Positions 25,953 through 35,901 of a DNA stretch of 64,000 nucleotides are shown one piece after another. The position numbers and the translations under genes were made by a program. The stretch is taken from contig NZ_JACHCZ010000002.1 in assembly GCF_014207255.1 (NCBI RefSeq), positions 620,001 through 684,000 on the forward strand, read 5' to 3'. Source of the stretch: Pseudomonas sp. JAI120 (lineage in GTDB: Bacteria; Pseudomonadota; Gammaproteobacteria; Pseudomonadales; Pseudomonadaceae). Positions within the stretch are counted from its first letter, which is position 1, and each line of letters starts with the position of its first letter. The notes under the pieces were generated by a model. That model did no database searches. It was not told where the DNA came from and was given only the letters and a program-made list of their open reading frames with translations.

Positions 25953-26237
25953 GTGTTGAAAGTCATCGCCGAAGATTTCATCAAACCCGAATACCTCGAC
26001 ACCGTGCGCCCCTGGTACGCCGAACTGGTGGAAAAAACCCGCCAGGAACCGCTGTGCATTTCGTACGATCTGTTTGTCGATCAGAAAGACCCAGGGCACT
26101 TCATTTTCATCGAGCAATGGCCCGACCAGGCCGCGCTCGACACCCATTGCCGGACCGAACACTTCACCCGGCTGGTGCCGCAGATCAACGAGCACCAAGC
26201 CAAGCCGTGCACAGTACTGTTGATGAATGCGTTCTAG
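25953..26237 (+). CDS. Antibiotic biosynthesis monooxygenase (ABM)/YgiN-like protein
   Basis: This 94-aa protein is the normal size for the dimeric alpha-beta barrel ABM family (KVIAEDFIKPE at the start, EQWPDQAALDTHCRTEHF in the second half). Members oxidise quinols or act on small aromatic compounds without cofactor. The start is GTG with AAAGGA upstream. It directly follows the FMN glutamate-synthase-like gene. Confidence 0.85.
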   Translation: MLKVIAEDFIKPEYLDTVRPWYAELVEKTRQEPLCISYDLFVDQKDPGHFIFIEQWPDQAALDTHCRTEHFTRLVPQINEHQAKPCTVLLMNAF

Positions 26238-26296
26238 CCCCCCCTTTCCCCGCTGAACCGGACCACCGACGGCATCGTTGAAACAAGGAAATTCAC

Positions 26297-26353
26297 ATGC
26301 CGTTACTGGACTTCGCTGCAATCGCCGGGCTACTGGTGATCATTGATGCCTAG
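26297..26353 (+). CDS. 18-codon hydrophobic small ORF or gene remnant
   Basis: ATG at 26297 lies 7 bases after AAGGAA and encodes MPLLDFAAIAGLLVIIDA, then TAG. It looks like a membrane-protein start cut by a stop, or a tiny membrane peptide. Nothing recognisable follows in that frame up to the next gene at 26486. Confidence 0.25.
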   Translation: MPLLDFAAIAGLLVIIDA

Positions 26354-26485
26354 AGACATTCAGTAATACCCAACCTTTGCAATTACTTACAAATAACGCC
26401 AACCTGCGCCCGCCCGACGTGCGGCGTACGACGACGCGCGCGTTCGCCTGTCATTACTAAACCTTTTGTTCAAGAGCCCGCTGCC

Positions 26486-27619
26486 ATGCTGAACGGACGC
26501 GACCCACGCATCGATTTTTTTCGGGGCCTGGCGTTGATCTTCATTTTCTGGGATCACGTCCCCCACAATCCTCTCGGCCAGATCACCCTGCGAAATTTCG
26601 GCTTCAGCGATGCGGCGGAGGTCTTTGTATTCCTCGCGGGTTACGCCGCCGTCCTGGCCTACGGCAAGATCCTGCAACGTGACGGCTACTGGATTGCCGC
26701 ACTGAAAATCCTGCGCCGCGCCTGGGTGTTGTACGTGGTGCATATCTTCCTGCTGGCGATGCTGATGGGCATCGTGTTCTTCGCCAACAGCCATGTGGAA
26801 ACCCGCGACCTGGTCGAGGAGATGGGCCTGACGCACTTCGTCACCCACCCGCAACAGGCCCTGACCGATGAGTTGCTGCTGCGCTTCAAACCCAACCTGA
26901 TGGACCCGCTGCCGCTGTATATCGTGCTGCTTGCCGGATTGCCGCTGGTGTTGCCGCTGCTGTTGCGCAGGACCTGGCTGGTGGTGGCCGCGTCGGCGAC
27001 CGTGTATCTGCTGGCGCCCTGGATGGGCTGGAACCTGCGCGCGATTGCCGACGGTGTGTGGTACTTCAACCCGGTGACGTGGCAGTTCCTGTTTATCCTC
27101 GGTGGCGCGGCGGCGCTGCATGCCAGCCAAGCGCGCCCGCCGGAACAGCGCCCGCTCAAGCGCCAGCCGTTGTTCCTGGCGGCGGCGGTGTACACCGTGG
27201 TGGCGTGTGTGCTGACGCTGTCGTGGCGCTGGCCCGAGGTGCATGACGCGGTGATGCCGTCCTGGCTCAGCGACCTGATCTACCCCATCAGCAAGACCGA
27301 CCTTTCGCCGCTACGCCTGCTGCACTTCCTGGCCCTGGCCTATGTCACCGCCAAACTGTTGCCGGGTCGCGGCTGGACGCAAAACTGGCTGGCCGAGCAA
27401 AGCTGCCGCATGGGCCGCTACTCCCTGGAGGTGTTCTGCCTCGGCGTGCTGCTGGCGCCGCTGGCAGACATGCTCAACGCCCAGGCCGAGGATGCCTGGC
27501 CAATGCAGATTTTCAGCGCACTGCTGGGGCTGGCGCTGATGGCCGGGCTGGCGGCATGGCTGGAGTTCAACAAGCGTCTGGACCAGACGCTGCGCGGCGA
27601 TGCACCGGCCTTTAAATAG
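26486..27619 (+). CDS. opgC: OpgC-domain membrane acyltransferase
   Basis: This 377-aa protein has about ten membrane helices. The start RDPRIDFFRGLALIFIFWDHVP and the FGFSDAAEVFVFLAGY segment are the signature of OpgC proteins, which add succinyl groups to periplasmic glucans across the inner membrane. Length and topology are normal. Its presence 2.2 kb from opgD-bglX supports a glucan-modification cluster. The symbol rests on family membership; enterobacterial OpgC is only distantly alike. Confidence 0.8.
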   Translation: MLNGRDPRIDFFRGLALIFIFWDHVPHNPLGQITLRNFGFSDAAEVFVFLAGYAAVLAYGKILQRDGYWIAALKILRRAWVLYVVHIFLLAMLMGIVFFANSHVETRDLVEEMGLTHFVTHPQQALTDELLLRFKPNLMDPLPLYIVLLAGLPLVLPLLLRRTWLVVAASATVYLLAPWMGWNLRAIADGVWYFNPVTWQFLFILGGAAALHASQARPPEQRPLKRQPLFLAAAVYTVVACVLTLSWRWPEVHDAVMPSWLSDLIYPISKTDLSPLRLLHFLALAYVTAKLLPGRGWTQNWLAEQSCRMGRYSLEVFCLGVLLAPLADMLNAQAEDAWPMQIFSALLGLALMAGLAAWLEFNKRLDQTLRGDAPAFK

Positions 27620-27685
27620 ATAGCCCCGGCGCCGGCATGCGCGATGGTTCCATCTGCCTTCCACTTATCGTGAAAGGTAGAGCGC

Positions 27686-30600
27686 ATGCCGACTCATCAA
27701 TTACTCAACGGCCTGTCCGGCAATCTGCAATCAAGTACCGCCTGGTCCCAGCAACAGGCACTGGCACTGATCCAGCGTAATGTCCTGCAAGCCCTGGAGG
27801 GCCTGGACGCCGAGGAAAAACCACGTTTCCTGCGCTTGCAACGCAACGCCCTGGCGGCCCTGGCCGCGGTTGAGGCCGAAAAGGAGCGGGTGGTACGCAG
27901 CTTCAAGACAGATGGCCTGGCGCAGTTGCGTAACCGAATCGGTGGGCGCGATCCGGAGCACTATCGCTTCGAGACCACCTACCTGGAAAAGGTCGAGCAA
28001 CCCTTGCCCTGGGACCGGCAGCCGGGCAGCCACGTCCGCGTGCCCCGTCGCTCCGATAGGGATCTGCGCAACATCGAACACGTCAAGAGCCTGTCGTTAT
28101 GGGAAGCCGCCTGCCTGAATTTTGGTTTCACCACTTCGATCCGCCAGGACTCCGGCTACAGCCTGGTGGACGCCAGCCGCGTCGTGGGCGAAGACGGTGA
28201 TCTGAGCCTCACGGCGCAGGCATTCATCGCCATTGCCCGCGAGCTGGACCTGGGCCACCAACTGCAAGTGAAAATCCAGGCCACCCTCGGTGAGAACGGC
28301 ACGCTGCGCCGGCTGATGGGCGAGGCGGTACTGGCGCTGTTGCAATTCGATGTGCTCGACGCCTGGCGCAACCGCGCCCGCAACGGCCTGACCCGCGAGG
28401 TGTATGACCGCCTTACGGCATCGCTCGAAGGCAGTGGGCCGCAACTGCCGGTCGACAGCCTGAGCCTGACCTCCGGCGTCACGCCCATCATCGCCGTGCC
28501 TTTCGTCCCCTGGGAAAGCGCGATTCCCGTACCGCTGCTGCTGATCAGGGTGGCCAGCCTCGGCGTGCTGTCCTATTTTCCGTTCCGCCCCGGCGGGGCG
28601 TTGCGCCACCACAGCGACGCGCGCGCGGCAGAGGCGGATTTTCGCCAGCAGTTGCTGGACAGTCACCAGCAAGGCGACCTGGGTTGGTTTTCCCAGCAAC
28701 TGCCGTTGGTGGGGCTGTCGGTGTTCCAGTCGTTGCTGACCCAGGCGCCACGCCCCGAGGGCATGAGCTGGCTGGCCGGGCGGCTTTACGATGGCTTTCA
28801 CACGGCGTTCCCGGAGCGGACGCTCAACGATATGCGCTTCTCCACCGACCCGCATACCGGCCCCGCCGTCACCCTGGTGCAAGCCCTGACTTACCGCCAG
28901 ATCCAACGCTGCCAGGCCGATCTGGACACCCTGGCCAACAGCCGTTCCGAAGCCGATTGGCAAGCGGTCAAGGACGCCACCGCCGCCATTGCCGCCGAAG
29001 TCCTGCAACTGCTGCTCACACCCCTGCCCGGCGGGGTCACGGGCATGAACCGGGTCATGCAACTGGCAGTACTGGGCAGCATGACCTACAGCGTCAGCGC
29101 AGGCCTGGATGAAGCGGTCAAGGGCGATGCCAGCAGCTTCGCCTCGACCCTGAGCGATGTCGCCGACCTGGCCATCAGCGGGCGCTTGATCAGCGTTGCC
29201 GGCAGCGCCCATCGCCAGCGCATGCGCGAACACCTGCACCGGCTGGGCAACCCGCGCAAAGTCACGCGCCCCGACGGTGTGGATGAACTGTGGAAACCCG
29301 ACGCCCGCCCCTACGCCCACAGCCAGCAATACCTGCTCGAGGGTAAACGCGCCGACGCCCTGTGCGTGTTCACCGTACAAGACCGGCAATACGTCAAGCT
29401 ACACCATGACAACCAGACCCTGGTGGCAGAGGTCGTCCACGACCAGGTCTCGCAGCGCTACAGCCTCAAGCGCAGCAGCAGCGGGTACAAGCCGCCGATT
29501 ATCTTCAACCCGGCGCTGCAAGCCTGGACCTTCGACCTGCACAACACCCAAGCCCTGTCGGATACCCAACTGCTGCAGCAGATGCTGCCCAACGATGCAT
29601 CGGTTATCGCCCAGGCCGATCTGGAACGCACACTGCGCAGCACGGCCACCTCCCGCGATACCCTGGAGCATGTGTGGCGCGGCGAACCGGCACCGTTGAA
29701 CCTGATCGAAGGCGTGCGACGCCTGCAGGCCGACCAGGTGATCGAACACATCATCAATCGCTTTCATGAAGCCGGCTACCTGCCTCCCTATGGCGAAAGC
29801 GTGGTGATATGCCTGCTGACCCAGCTCCCCGATTGGCCCAGCGCCGCCCTGCTGAGCATCCAAGACCCGCAACGCAGCGTGATCGCAACCTTCGGCAAGA
29901 CCGAGCAGCCGATGCCCGGCTCGACGACGATCACGATCATCCGCAGCGCTAACGGCAGCTACCAGGCCGAAGGCGATCACGGCCAGCCGCCCTATCGGGC
30001 CGACCCCCTGTTGAGCCTGGTCATCAGCCTGCAACCGGGCACCTCACCACTGGGCTTCACGGATCAACCCGACGCCACGCCTGAACAGCGGATCATGGCG
30101 GTACGGCGCGACGTCGCCGCCCTCGCGCGTCGCGAACGCCTGGCATTGTTCGCCGCCGTGGTGAATTACGCCGGTTATGAAAAACATGAGGCATTGCCAC
30201 CCACCAATGTGCGCCGCTTCCTGCCACTCAAGGCTTCAGCGCCGGCGGTCGCCGTCACTCCACTGCTGAAAAAATTGCGCGACCTCAATAACCCACTGTC
30301 ACCGGCCATGCTGGAGCGTCTATTGGCCCAGCATCCGCTGACCCCGCGCCAACAGCAGGCCTACTTACGAGAAGGAGGACTGCCGACGGTCTTTGCCGAA
30401 CTGCTGGATAACCATCGCACCGCGCTGCGTATCGACGCCGCGATCGACGCGCTGTATCACCCGCGCCAGTTCAACAACGATGCCGATCAATGGGCCAGGG
30501 AGTTCGCCTCGGCGTTGATACGCCGAAGCCTCAAGCGCAATTTCGTCATCACCGAAGTGGTTGCCGGCCGTATCGCCAAGCCGTATGCCAGCAGCGGTCC

Positions 30601-33600
30601 TGACGACCTCACTGTAGAGCTGCGTCACTACGGCGAGGGCGTCTATGAAGCCTACGATATGCACAATGCCGGCACGATTGCGGTATCGCCGGCGGTGGAC
30701 AGTTTCTACCTGGCCATCAGCTCGGTGCTGCAACCCCATGAGCGGCAACAATTGGGCATGCGCAGTGCCTCCGACACCATGGGCCTGCGGGTCACCTTGG
30801 GCGACTACATGAGCAACCAGCGCGGCCCGGAGGGTTTTGTGAGGCTGGCCGACGGGTCGCTGGCGCAGTACGAGCATACGCTGTCACTGCCGACCCACCT
30901 GCGGCCGGATGCCCTGGGCATTTTCGCGCTTGGGGGCGAGCACTATCTGCCCCTGTTCGGTTCCTGGTACCGGATTGTCCATGACACGCGGACCTTCAAG
31001 TGGCGGCTCAAGCACCCGCAAAAGATCGGCGTCGACACGCCAACCCTGGAGCACAATGGCGACGGCGCCTGGCGCCTGTCCAGCGAGAATCCCATGGGGT
31101 GGGACGACCACAGCCTGCTCTACCGTCTTGGGGGCGACCACTACGCATTCCCTCGGGATACCGCCCGCACCCTTCTCGCCCTGACCGACACCCCGGCCCA
31201 CGTACTGCGCCAGGCACACCGCAGCGGCCGGGCGGCGCCGCCGCTGCTGGCCGATACCTGCAAACGCCTGCGTATCGACCAGGAAATCAACCGGTTCATC
31301 GAGGCAATGTATGAGTTCCCCGGCTCCCCTTCCGCGCGCCCGGACCTGCAGTTGCTGGTGATCTCCAGCCTGCCCGGCTGGCCCGACAGCCACGTGCTGC
31401 AGATTGTCGACAGCAATGATCGTGTCACCCACCAATACCCTGAGCATCGGCGGCCCAACGACCAGGTCGTGAAGGTCACCGATGCGCAGTTCAAAAGCGC
31501 CAGGCTGCTGGACGCCATTGTCCCCCACGACGATGTGGTCCAGGGCCTGTTGGGCCGGCTACCGAAGACCCCGGAACAGCGCCGGGTCGAGCTGATTACG
31601 CAAATCGTCGAGTACACCGACCGGGAGCGGGCGCAAATCCTCAAGTCCCTTTACCGACGCAGCGAGTCCGAAGGCACCGAGCAAGAGCGCCGCTTCAAGA
31701 CCCGGCATCCAGACCTGCCGACCCGCACGGTCAAGGCCATTCTTGGCCACGCCTCGCCACGCGAGCTGAAGCAGTTGCACGAGAAAAACCAGTTGAGCCT
31801 GCGCCTTTCGGAACAGGCGCGCCTGAGTAGCCACGAGTTGCGCTTGAATCGCGCCTTCGAAGGCTTATATGCAGACGCCTGCGCCAATGCCGACAGCGAC
31901 AGGATCACCTTGTACCTGCTGCGTTCCCTGCCGGGTTGGCCACGGAGCCTGCGCATCGATATCCGTGAACGGGACAACGAGGGGCGCCTGCTGGAAACGG
32001 CGGGTTACCTGGTGGGTTCATCACGCAAGACCGTGGCCCGAACCACCCACGGCTATCAAGCCTATGACCAACAGGGCCGAGCCTTGGGCCAGCCTTCGAT
32101 CAGACTGCTGCGGGTCATTCTCAGCACCTTGACTGCCGCCGAGCAGGCCGTCCTTGAAGTGGACACCGAAGCCGGTATCGCCGACCTGCGCAACCAGCTT
32201 GCCGAACTGGCCTTCGCCCGTCGCGTGGACATCAAGGGCCTGCTGGACATCCCGCACTTGCAGCCCTGGATGCAACCGGCCATGGGGCTGGACCGTTCGT
32301 TTCTGGTGTATCCGCTATGGCGCCAGATCCAGTCTTTTTTCGGCCCCCGACCGCCGAGTCTGGTGGCCAAGGCCCAGGAGCTTTACCCCAGCTTCAACAA
32401 CGACGACGCACGGCGCTTCTTGCGGTCGTTGAACATGACGGACCCGGAAATACTGATCGAGCTGGAGCGCCGCCAGGCCGAGTACCAGGCCATGGATGTG
32501 GAGCTTTCCCGCTGGAGTGAAACCTTGCTGCCGGCTGACAACGCACTCAACGACCCCTTGGGCATGAACCGTGGCCGGCGACGCCATATCGCCTACCAAC
32601 TGCGGGGCGCATGGCGGCGCGAAAACGCGACGTTCTATATCGCCGGCCTGTTCAACGTGCCGTCACTGGAGTTGCAACTGGACGATGAAGGTCTGCCGCC
32701 GGGGTCTTTCCTGACGGGTACCAGCGGCTTCAGCCACATTGAATACCTGCGAATTTCCGGCAACACGTTCCCTGCCACGGGGGCGGAATTTCTCAGTAAG
32801 TTCGCCCAGCTCAAGGCATTGCGCGTCGACTGTCGCCTCACGGACTTGCCCAGCGCGATCACGGATATGACCACCCTCACCCACCTTGACCTGAGTGACA
32901 ACGACCTGCGTTTGACCGAAGAGGCCGTGCAGCGCCTGGCAAACATGGTCAACTTGCAAAAACTCGACCTGAACGACAACCCGGACCTGACCCTCACACC
33001 GGATGTCAGCCGGATGCTGCAGATGAATACACTGCGCCTGGCCAACACCGGCATCACGCAATGGCCCATCGGGGCCAGCGCGCTGCCGGTGCTTACAGAG
33101 CTGCACCTGCAGGCAAACGGGATCACTACCGTTCCCGAAGAAGTCTTCACCAACCCCTGGCTGCAAACCGCCAATCGCAACACCCTGCTGCACGAAAACC
33201 CGCTGTCGGTGGAGACCCTGGAGAGCATCGACGCCTACCGGATTGCCACGGGTATCCGACTGGGTGGCCAACTGCGTACACCGGCCCATGCCCCGGCGGC
33301 GCCGAACGACCTCGATACCTGGCTGACCGGCGTGGCGGCGCAGGACGTGGCCGCCCGCCAACAACTGTGGGAGCAGTTGAAGGCGAATGAAACGGCAAGT
33401 GCCGATGATGTGTTCCGGGTACTGCGTGACCTGAAGAGGACCCACGCCTACCGCAGCCCCGCGTCAAGAACACGGCTGACCGAGCGGGTCTGGAGCCTGC
33501 TGATCGCCATGGGCGAATCGACGCAACTGCGCAACACGATCTGCCTCAATACCTATGGTTCAGGCAATTGCGGCGACAGCGTGCTGCTGGCCTTTACCAA

Positions 33601-34174
33601 CATGGAGCTGCATCACCGTATCCACCAGGCCAAGCTGCAACCCAGGAGCTACCTGGCCGACCGGGCCTTGCTGGAACTGGCCAAGAGTTGCTTCTACCTC
33701 AATCAGCTCGATCACTTTGCCGACCAGTTCGTGCTTGCGCGCGAGCGTGCCGACCTGGACGTCGATCACGCCGAGGTGACCATCTACCTGCGCAGTAAAC
33801 TGGCGCGGGAATTCAACCTGCCGTTTTATCCACTGGAGCTGCTGTACAGCGTGGATGACTATGTGACGCCGGCAGTGATCGACGACGTGCGCCGAACCCT
33901 GCGCAGGCTCGGCCAGTCACCGGCGTTGCAGGAGGCGATCGTGGCCACCGAGTTCTGGATCGAGTACCTGGCCAGCAGTGAGCCGGAGGCGTTTTTCACC
34001 GTCAAGGACACCATCACCTACAAAGTCAGCGTGTTGGATCAGGCGTTTTCGGACAGGCGTTCGGATGAATACCTGGAGCGTCGCCAGCAACTGGCCGACG
34101 AGGAAGCCAACGAACACAACCGCCTGGTGCGGCAGTTGACCGAAGGCACGCAACGCACGTTGCAGCGGGTCTGA
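27686..34174 (+). CDS. Giant LRR protein with C-terminal NEL-type E3 ubiquitin ligase domain (2162 aa)
   Basis: The N-terminal half resembles the dermonecrotic-toxin-like (DUF6543) region of large Pseudomonas proteins. There is no signal peptide. Three modules recur at about residues 685, 1200 and 1388, each with a short helix (INRFIEAMY-like) and the core LPxWPxS/R. Leucine-rich repeats follow at about 1680-1830 (LTHLDLSDNDL, LQKLDLNDNPDL, LTELHLQANGI). The last 300 residues match the novel E3 ligase (NEL) layout, with a CxD catalytic motif at Cys1962 (GNCGDS) and downstream helices. NEL enzymes such as IpaH, SspH and SlrP attach host ubiquitin to host proteins after secretion. IpaH-type proteins are about 550-800 aa, so this is much larger. 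The delivery route is unknown. It is preceded by the opgC-like gene by 66 bases. Confidence 0.85.
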   Translation: MPTHQLLNGLSGNLQSSTAWSQQQALALIQRNVLQALEGLDAEEKPRFLRLQRNALAALAAVEAEKERVVRSFKTDGLAQLRNRIGGRDPEHYRFETTYLEKVEQPLPWDRQPGSHVRVPRRSDRDLRNIEHVKSLSLWEAACLNFGFTTSIRQDSGYSLVDASRVVGEDGDLSLTAQAFIAIARELDLGHQLQVKIQATLGENGTLRRLMGEAVLALLQFDVLDAWRNRARNGLTREVYDRLTASLEGSGPQLPVDSLSLTSGVTPIIAVPFVPWESAIPVPLLLIRVASLGVLSYFPFRPGGALRHHSDARAAEADFRQQLLDSHQQGDLGWFSQQLPLVGLSVFQSLLTQAPRPEGMSWLAGRLYDGFHTAFPERTLNDMRFSTDPHTGPAVTLVQALTYRQIQRCQADLDTLANSRSEADWQAVKDATAAIAAEVLQLLLTPLPGGVTGMNRVMQLAVLGSMTYSVSAGLDEAVKGDASSFASTLSDVADLAISGRLISVAGSAHRQRMREHLHRLGNPRKVTRPDGVDELWKPDARPYAHSQQYLLEGKRADALCVFTVQDRQYVKLHHDNQTLVAEVVHDQVSQRYSLKRSSSGYKPPIIFNPALQAWTFDLHNTQALSDTQLLQQMLPNDASVIAQADLERTLRSTATSRDTLEHVWRGEPAPLNLIEGVRRLQADQVIEHIINRFHEAGYLPPYGESVVICLLTQLPDWPSAALLSIQDPQRSVIATFGKTEQPMPGSTTITIIRSANGSYQAEGDHGQPPYRADPLLSLVISLQPGTSPLGFTDQPDATPEQRIMAVRRDVAALARRERLALFAAVVNYAGYEKHEALPPTNVRRFLPLKASAPAVAVTPLLKKLRDLNNPLSPAMLERLLAQHPLTPRQQQAYLREGGLPTVFAELLDNHRTALRIDAAIDALYHPRQFNNDADQWAREFASALIRRSLKRNFVITEVVAGRIAKPYASSGPDDLTVELRHYGEGVYEAYDMHNAGTIAVSPAVDSFYLAISSVLQPHERQQLGMRSASDTMGLRVTLGDYMSNQRGPEGFVRLADGSLAQYEHTLSLPTHLRPDALGIFALGGEHYLPLFGSWYRIVHDTRTFKWRLKHPQKIGVDTPTLEHNGDGAWRLSSENPMGWDDHSLLYRLGGDHYAFPRDTARTLLALTDTPAHVLRQAHRSGRAAPPLLADTCKRLRIDQEINRFIEAMYEFPGSPSARPDLQLLVISSLPGWPDSHVLQIVDSNDRVTHQYPEHRRPNDQVVKVTDAQFKSARLLDAIVPHDDVVQGLLGRLPKTPEQRRVELITQIVEYTDRERAQILKSLYRRSESEGTEQERRFKTRHPDLPTRTVKAILGHASPRELKQLHEKNQLSLRLSEQARLSSHELRLNRAFEGLYADACANADSDRITLYLLRSLPGWPRSLRIDIRERDNEGRLLETAGYLVGSSRKTVARTTHGYQAYDQQGRALGQPSIRLLRVILSTLTAAEQAVLEVDTEAGIADLRNQLAELAFARRVDIKGLLDIPHLQPWMQPAMGLDRSFLVYPLWRQIQSFFGPRPPSLVAKAQELYPSFNNDDARRFLRSLNMTDPEILIELERRQAEYQAMDVELSRWSETLLPADNALNDPLGMNRGRRRHIAYQLRGAWRRENATFYIAGLFNVPSLELQLDDEGLPPGSFLTGTSGFSHIEYLRISGNTFPATGAEFLSKFAQLKALRVDCRLTDLPSAITDMTTLTHLDLSDNDLRLTEEAVQRLANMVNLQKLDLNDNPDLTLTPDVSRMLQMNTLRLANTGITQWPIGASALPVLTELHLQANGITTVPEEVFTNPWLQTANRNTLLHENPLSVETLESIDAYRIATGIRLGGQLRTPAHAPAAPNDLDTWLTGVAAQDVAARQQLWEQLKANETASADDVFRVLRDLKRTHAYRSPASRTRLTERVWSLLIAMGESTQLRNTICLNTYGSGNCGDSVLLAFTNMELHHRIHQAKLQPRSYLADRALLELAKSCFYLNQLDHFADQFVLARERADLDVDHAEVTIYLRSKLAREFNLPFYPLELLYSVDDYVTPAVIDDVRRTLRRLGQSPALQEAIVATEFWIEYLASSEPEAFFTVKDTITYKVSVLDQAFSDRRSDEYLERRQQLADEEANEHNRLVRQLTEGTQRTLQRV

Positions 34175-34180
34175 GACAGT

Positions 34181-34214
34181 GCGGGCCGACCTGTCGCGAA
34201 ACAGGCCGGCCCGC
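34181..34214. terminator. Hairpin between convergent genes
   Basis: The arms GCGGGCCGACCTGT and ACAGGCCGGCCCGC pair at 13 of 14 positions around a 6-base loop. It lies between the NEL gene and the permease, so it probably ends transcription from both sides, although no clear T-run follows. Confidence 0.6.
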
Positions 34215-34224
34215 GCTCAAGGGA

Positions 34225-35643
34225 TCACGCCGACGGCTGTGAACCCTGGGCGACCTGGGTCGGCTGCAGCTTGAACACGTAGAACAACACGGTCAGCAGC
34301 ACCAGGAAGGCCGGTCCCACATAGAGCGCCACGCGGGTATCCGGGAAGTACGCCATCAGGCCCACCACCAGCACCAGGAACGCCAGGGCCAGGTACGAAC
34401 TGACCGGGTACAGCCACATGCGGTACTTGAGGGCTTTCTGTTCGGCCGGGCTCAGGCTGCTGCGGAACTTGAGCTGCGCCAGCAGGATCATGACCCACGT
34501 CCAGATCGCACCGAAGGTGGCGATGGACGTGACCCAGACGAAGACTTTCTCCGGCACCAGGTAGTTGAGCAACACGCCCAGCAGCAAGGCAAAAATCGAC
34601 AACAGCAGTGCCTTGCGCGGTACCCCGTTGCTCGAGGTGGTACCGAACGCGGCCGGTGCCTGGCCGTTCTGCGCCAGGCTGTAGAGCATGCGCCCGGTGC
34701 TGAAGATGCCGCCGTTGCATGACGACAACGCTGCGGTGATCACCACGAAGTTGATGATGCCGGCGGCGGTCTTGATGCCCAGGCGCTCGAAAGTCATCAC
34801 GAACGGGCTGCCCTGGGTGCCGATTTCATTCCATGGGTAGATCGACAGGATCACGAACAACGCGCCCACGTAGAACAGCAGAATGCGCCAGAACACCGAA
34901 CCGATGGCGCGGGGAATGGTCTTCTGCGGGTTCTTCGCTTCCCCGGCGGTGAGGCCGATCATCTCTACGCCCAGGTAGGCGAACATCACCATTTGCAGGG
35001 ACATCAACACGCCCTGGACGCCATTGGGCATAAAACCGCCGTGGGTCCACAGGTTGGAAATGCCGAGTGCCACGCCGTCGTTGCCAAAGCCGAACGCGAT
35101 GATGCCGACGCCGCCGATCACCATCGCAATGATGGTGACGATCTTGATCAACGCGAACCAGAATTCGAATTCACCGAAGGCCTTCACTGCGATCAGGTTG
35201 ATGGTACCCATGCTGATCAGGGCTGCCAGGGCCCAGATCCAGCGCGGTGTGTCGGGGAACCACACGCCCATGTAAACGGCCACGGCGGTAATCTCCGCCA
35301 CGCAGGTCACCAGCCACAGGAACCAATAGTTCCAGCCGGTCAGGAAGCCCGCCAACGGGCCGAGGTAATCCTGCGCGTAGCGACTGAATGAGCCGGCGAC
35401 CGGGTTGTGCACGGCCATTTCGCCGAGGGCACGCATGATCACCAGGATGGCCAGGCCGCCGATGATGTAGGAGAGCATGATGGCCGGGCCGGCCATTTCG
35501 ATGGCCTTGGCCGAGCCAAGGAACAGGCCGACACCGATACAGGCGCCGAGCGCCATCAGGCGGATATGCCGTTCGCCCAGTTCGCGTTTGAGCGGGCCGC
35601 CCGAAGCGGTCTCGCCATGGGGCAGGTGGTTGCCGACTGGCAT
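34225..35643 (-). CDS. Amino acid permease, ProY/HutT-like (APC superfamily)
   Basis: An ATG at 35643 gives 472 aa with about 12 membrane helices. The start RELGERHIRLMALGACIGVGLF and the segments MRALGEMAVHNP and FAYLGVEMIGLTAGEA are typical of AAT-type permeases, closest in my reading to proline-specific ProY and histidine HutT. It imports an amino acid with protons across the inner membrane. The longer frame to 35745 would add a poor cytoplasmic leader. It sits alone between the two giant toxin-like genes, without hut or put neighbours. Confidence 0.85.
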   Translation of the reverse strand: MPVGNHLPHGETASGGPLKRELGERHIRLMALGACIGVGLFLGSAKAIEMAGPAIMLSYIIGGLAILVIMRALGEMAVHNPVAGSFSRYAQDYLGPLAGFLTGWNYWFLWLVTCVAEITAVAVYMGVWFPDTPRWIWALAALISMGTINLIAVKAFGEFEFWFALIKIVTIIAMVIGGVGIIAFGFGNDGVALGISNLWTHGGFMPNGVQGVLMSLQMVMFAYLGVEMIGLTAGEAKNPQKTIPRAIGSVFWRILLFYVGALFVILSIYPWNEIGTQGSPFVMTFERLGIKTAAGIINFVVITAALSSCNGGIFSTGRMLYSLAQNGQAPAAFGTTSSNGVPRKALLLSIFALLLGVLLNYLVPEKVFVWVTSIATFGAIWTWVMILLAQLKFRSSLSPAEQKALKYRMWLYPVSSYLALAFLVLVVGLMAYFPDTRVALYVGPAFLVLLTVLFYVFKLQPTQVAQGSQPSA

Positions 35644-35901
35644 AGGGATACAACCTCGTCTTGTTATTGGATATGAGCCTCCGAGTCCGGCACGCCACGG
35701 CGGGTGTGCCATGGCGTGCCGTCTCCGCTTGACCTTTTGGGTCAAACGGTCTGGCCGGGCCAGATCAGGGGGGTGCAGTATAAAAAGCTCAACCCAGTGA
35801 TTTTCACTCTATAAACGGCAATATTCAGCGGGAATTCCCGGAAAACTCCGATTGCGCGGTTGGAGTATCGCACGGCAATGGTGCGTCATTTCAAGCCGCG
35901 C

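Noticed and set aside
27646..27667. Possible hrp box upstream of the NEL gene (GGTTCC ... CCACTTA)
   Set aside because: The first half is the wrong sequence on this strand (GGTTCC, not GGAACC) and the spacing is only 9 bases.
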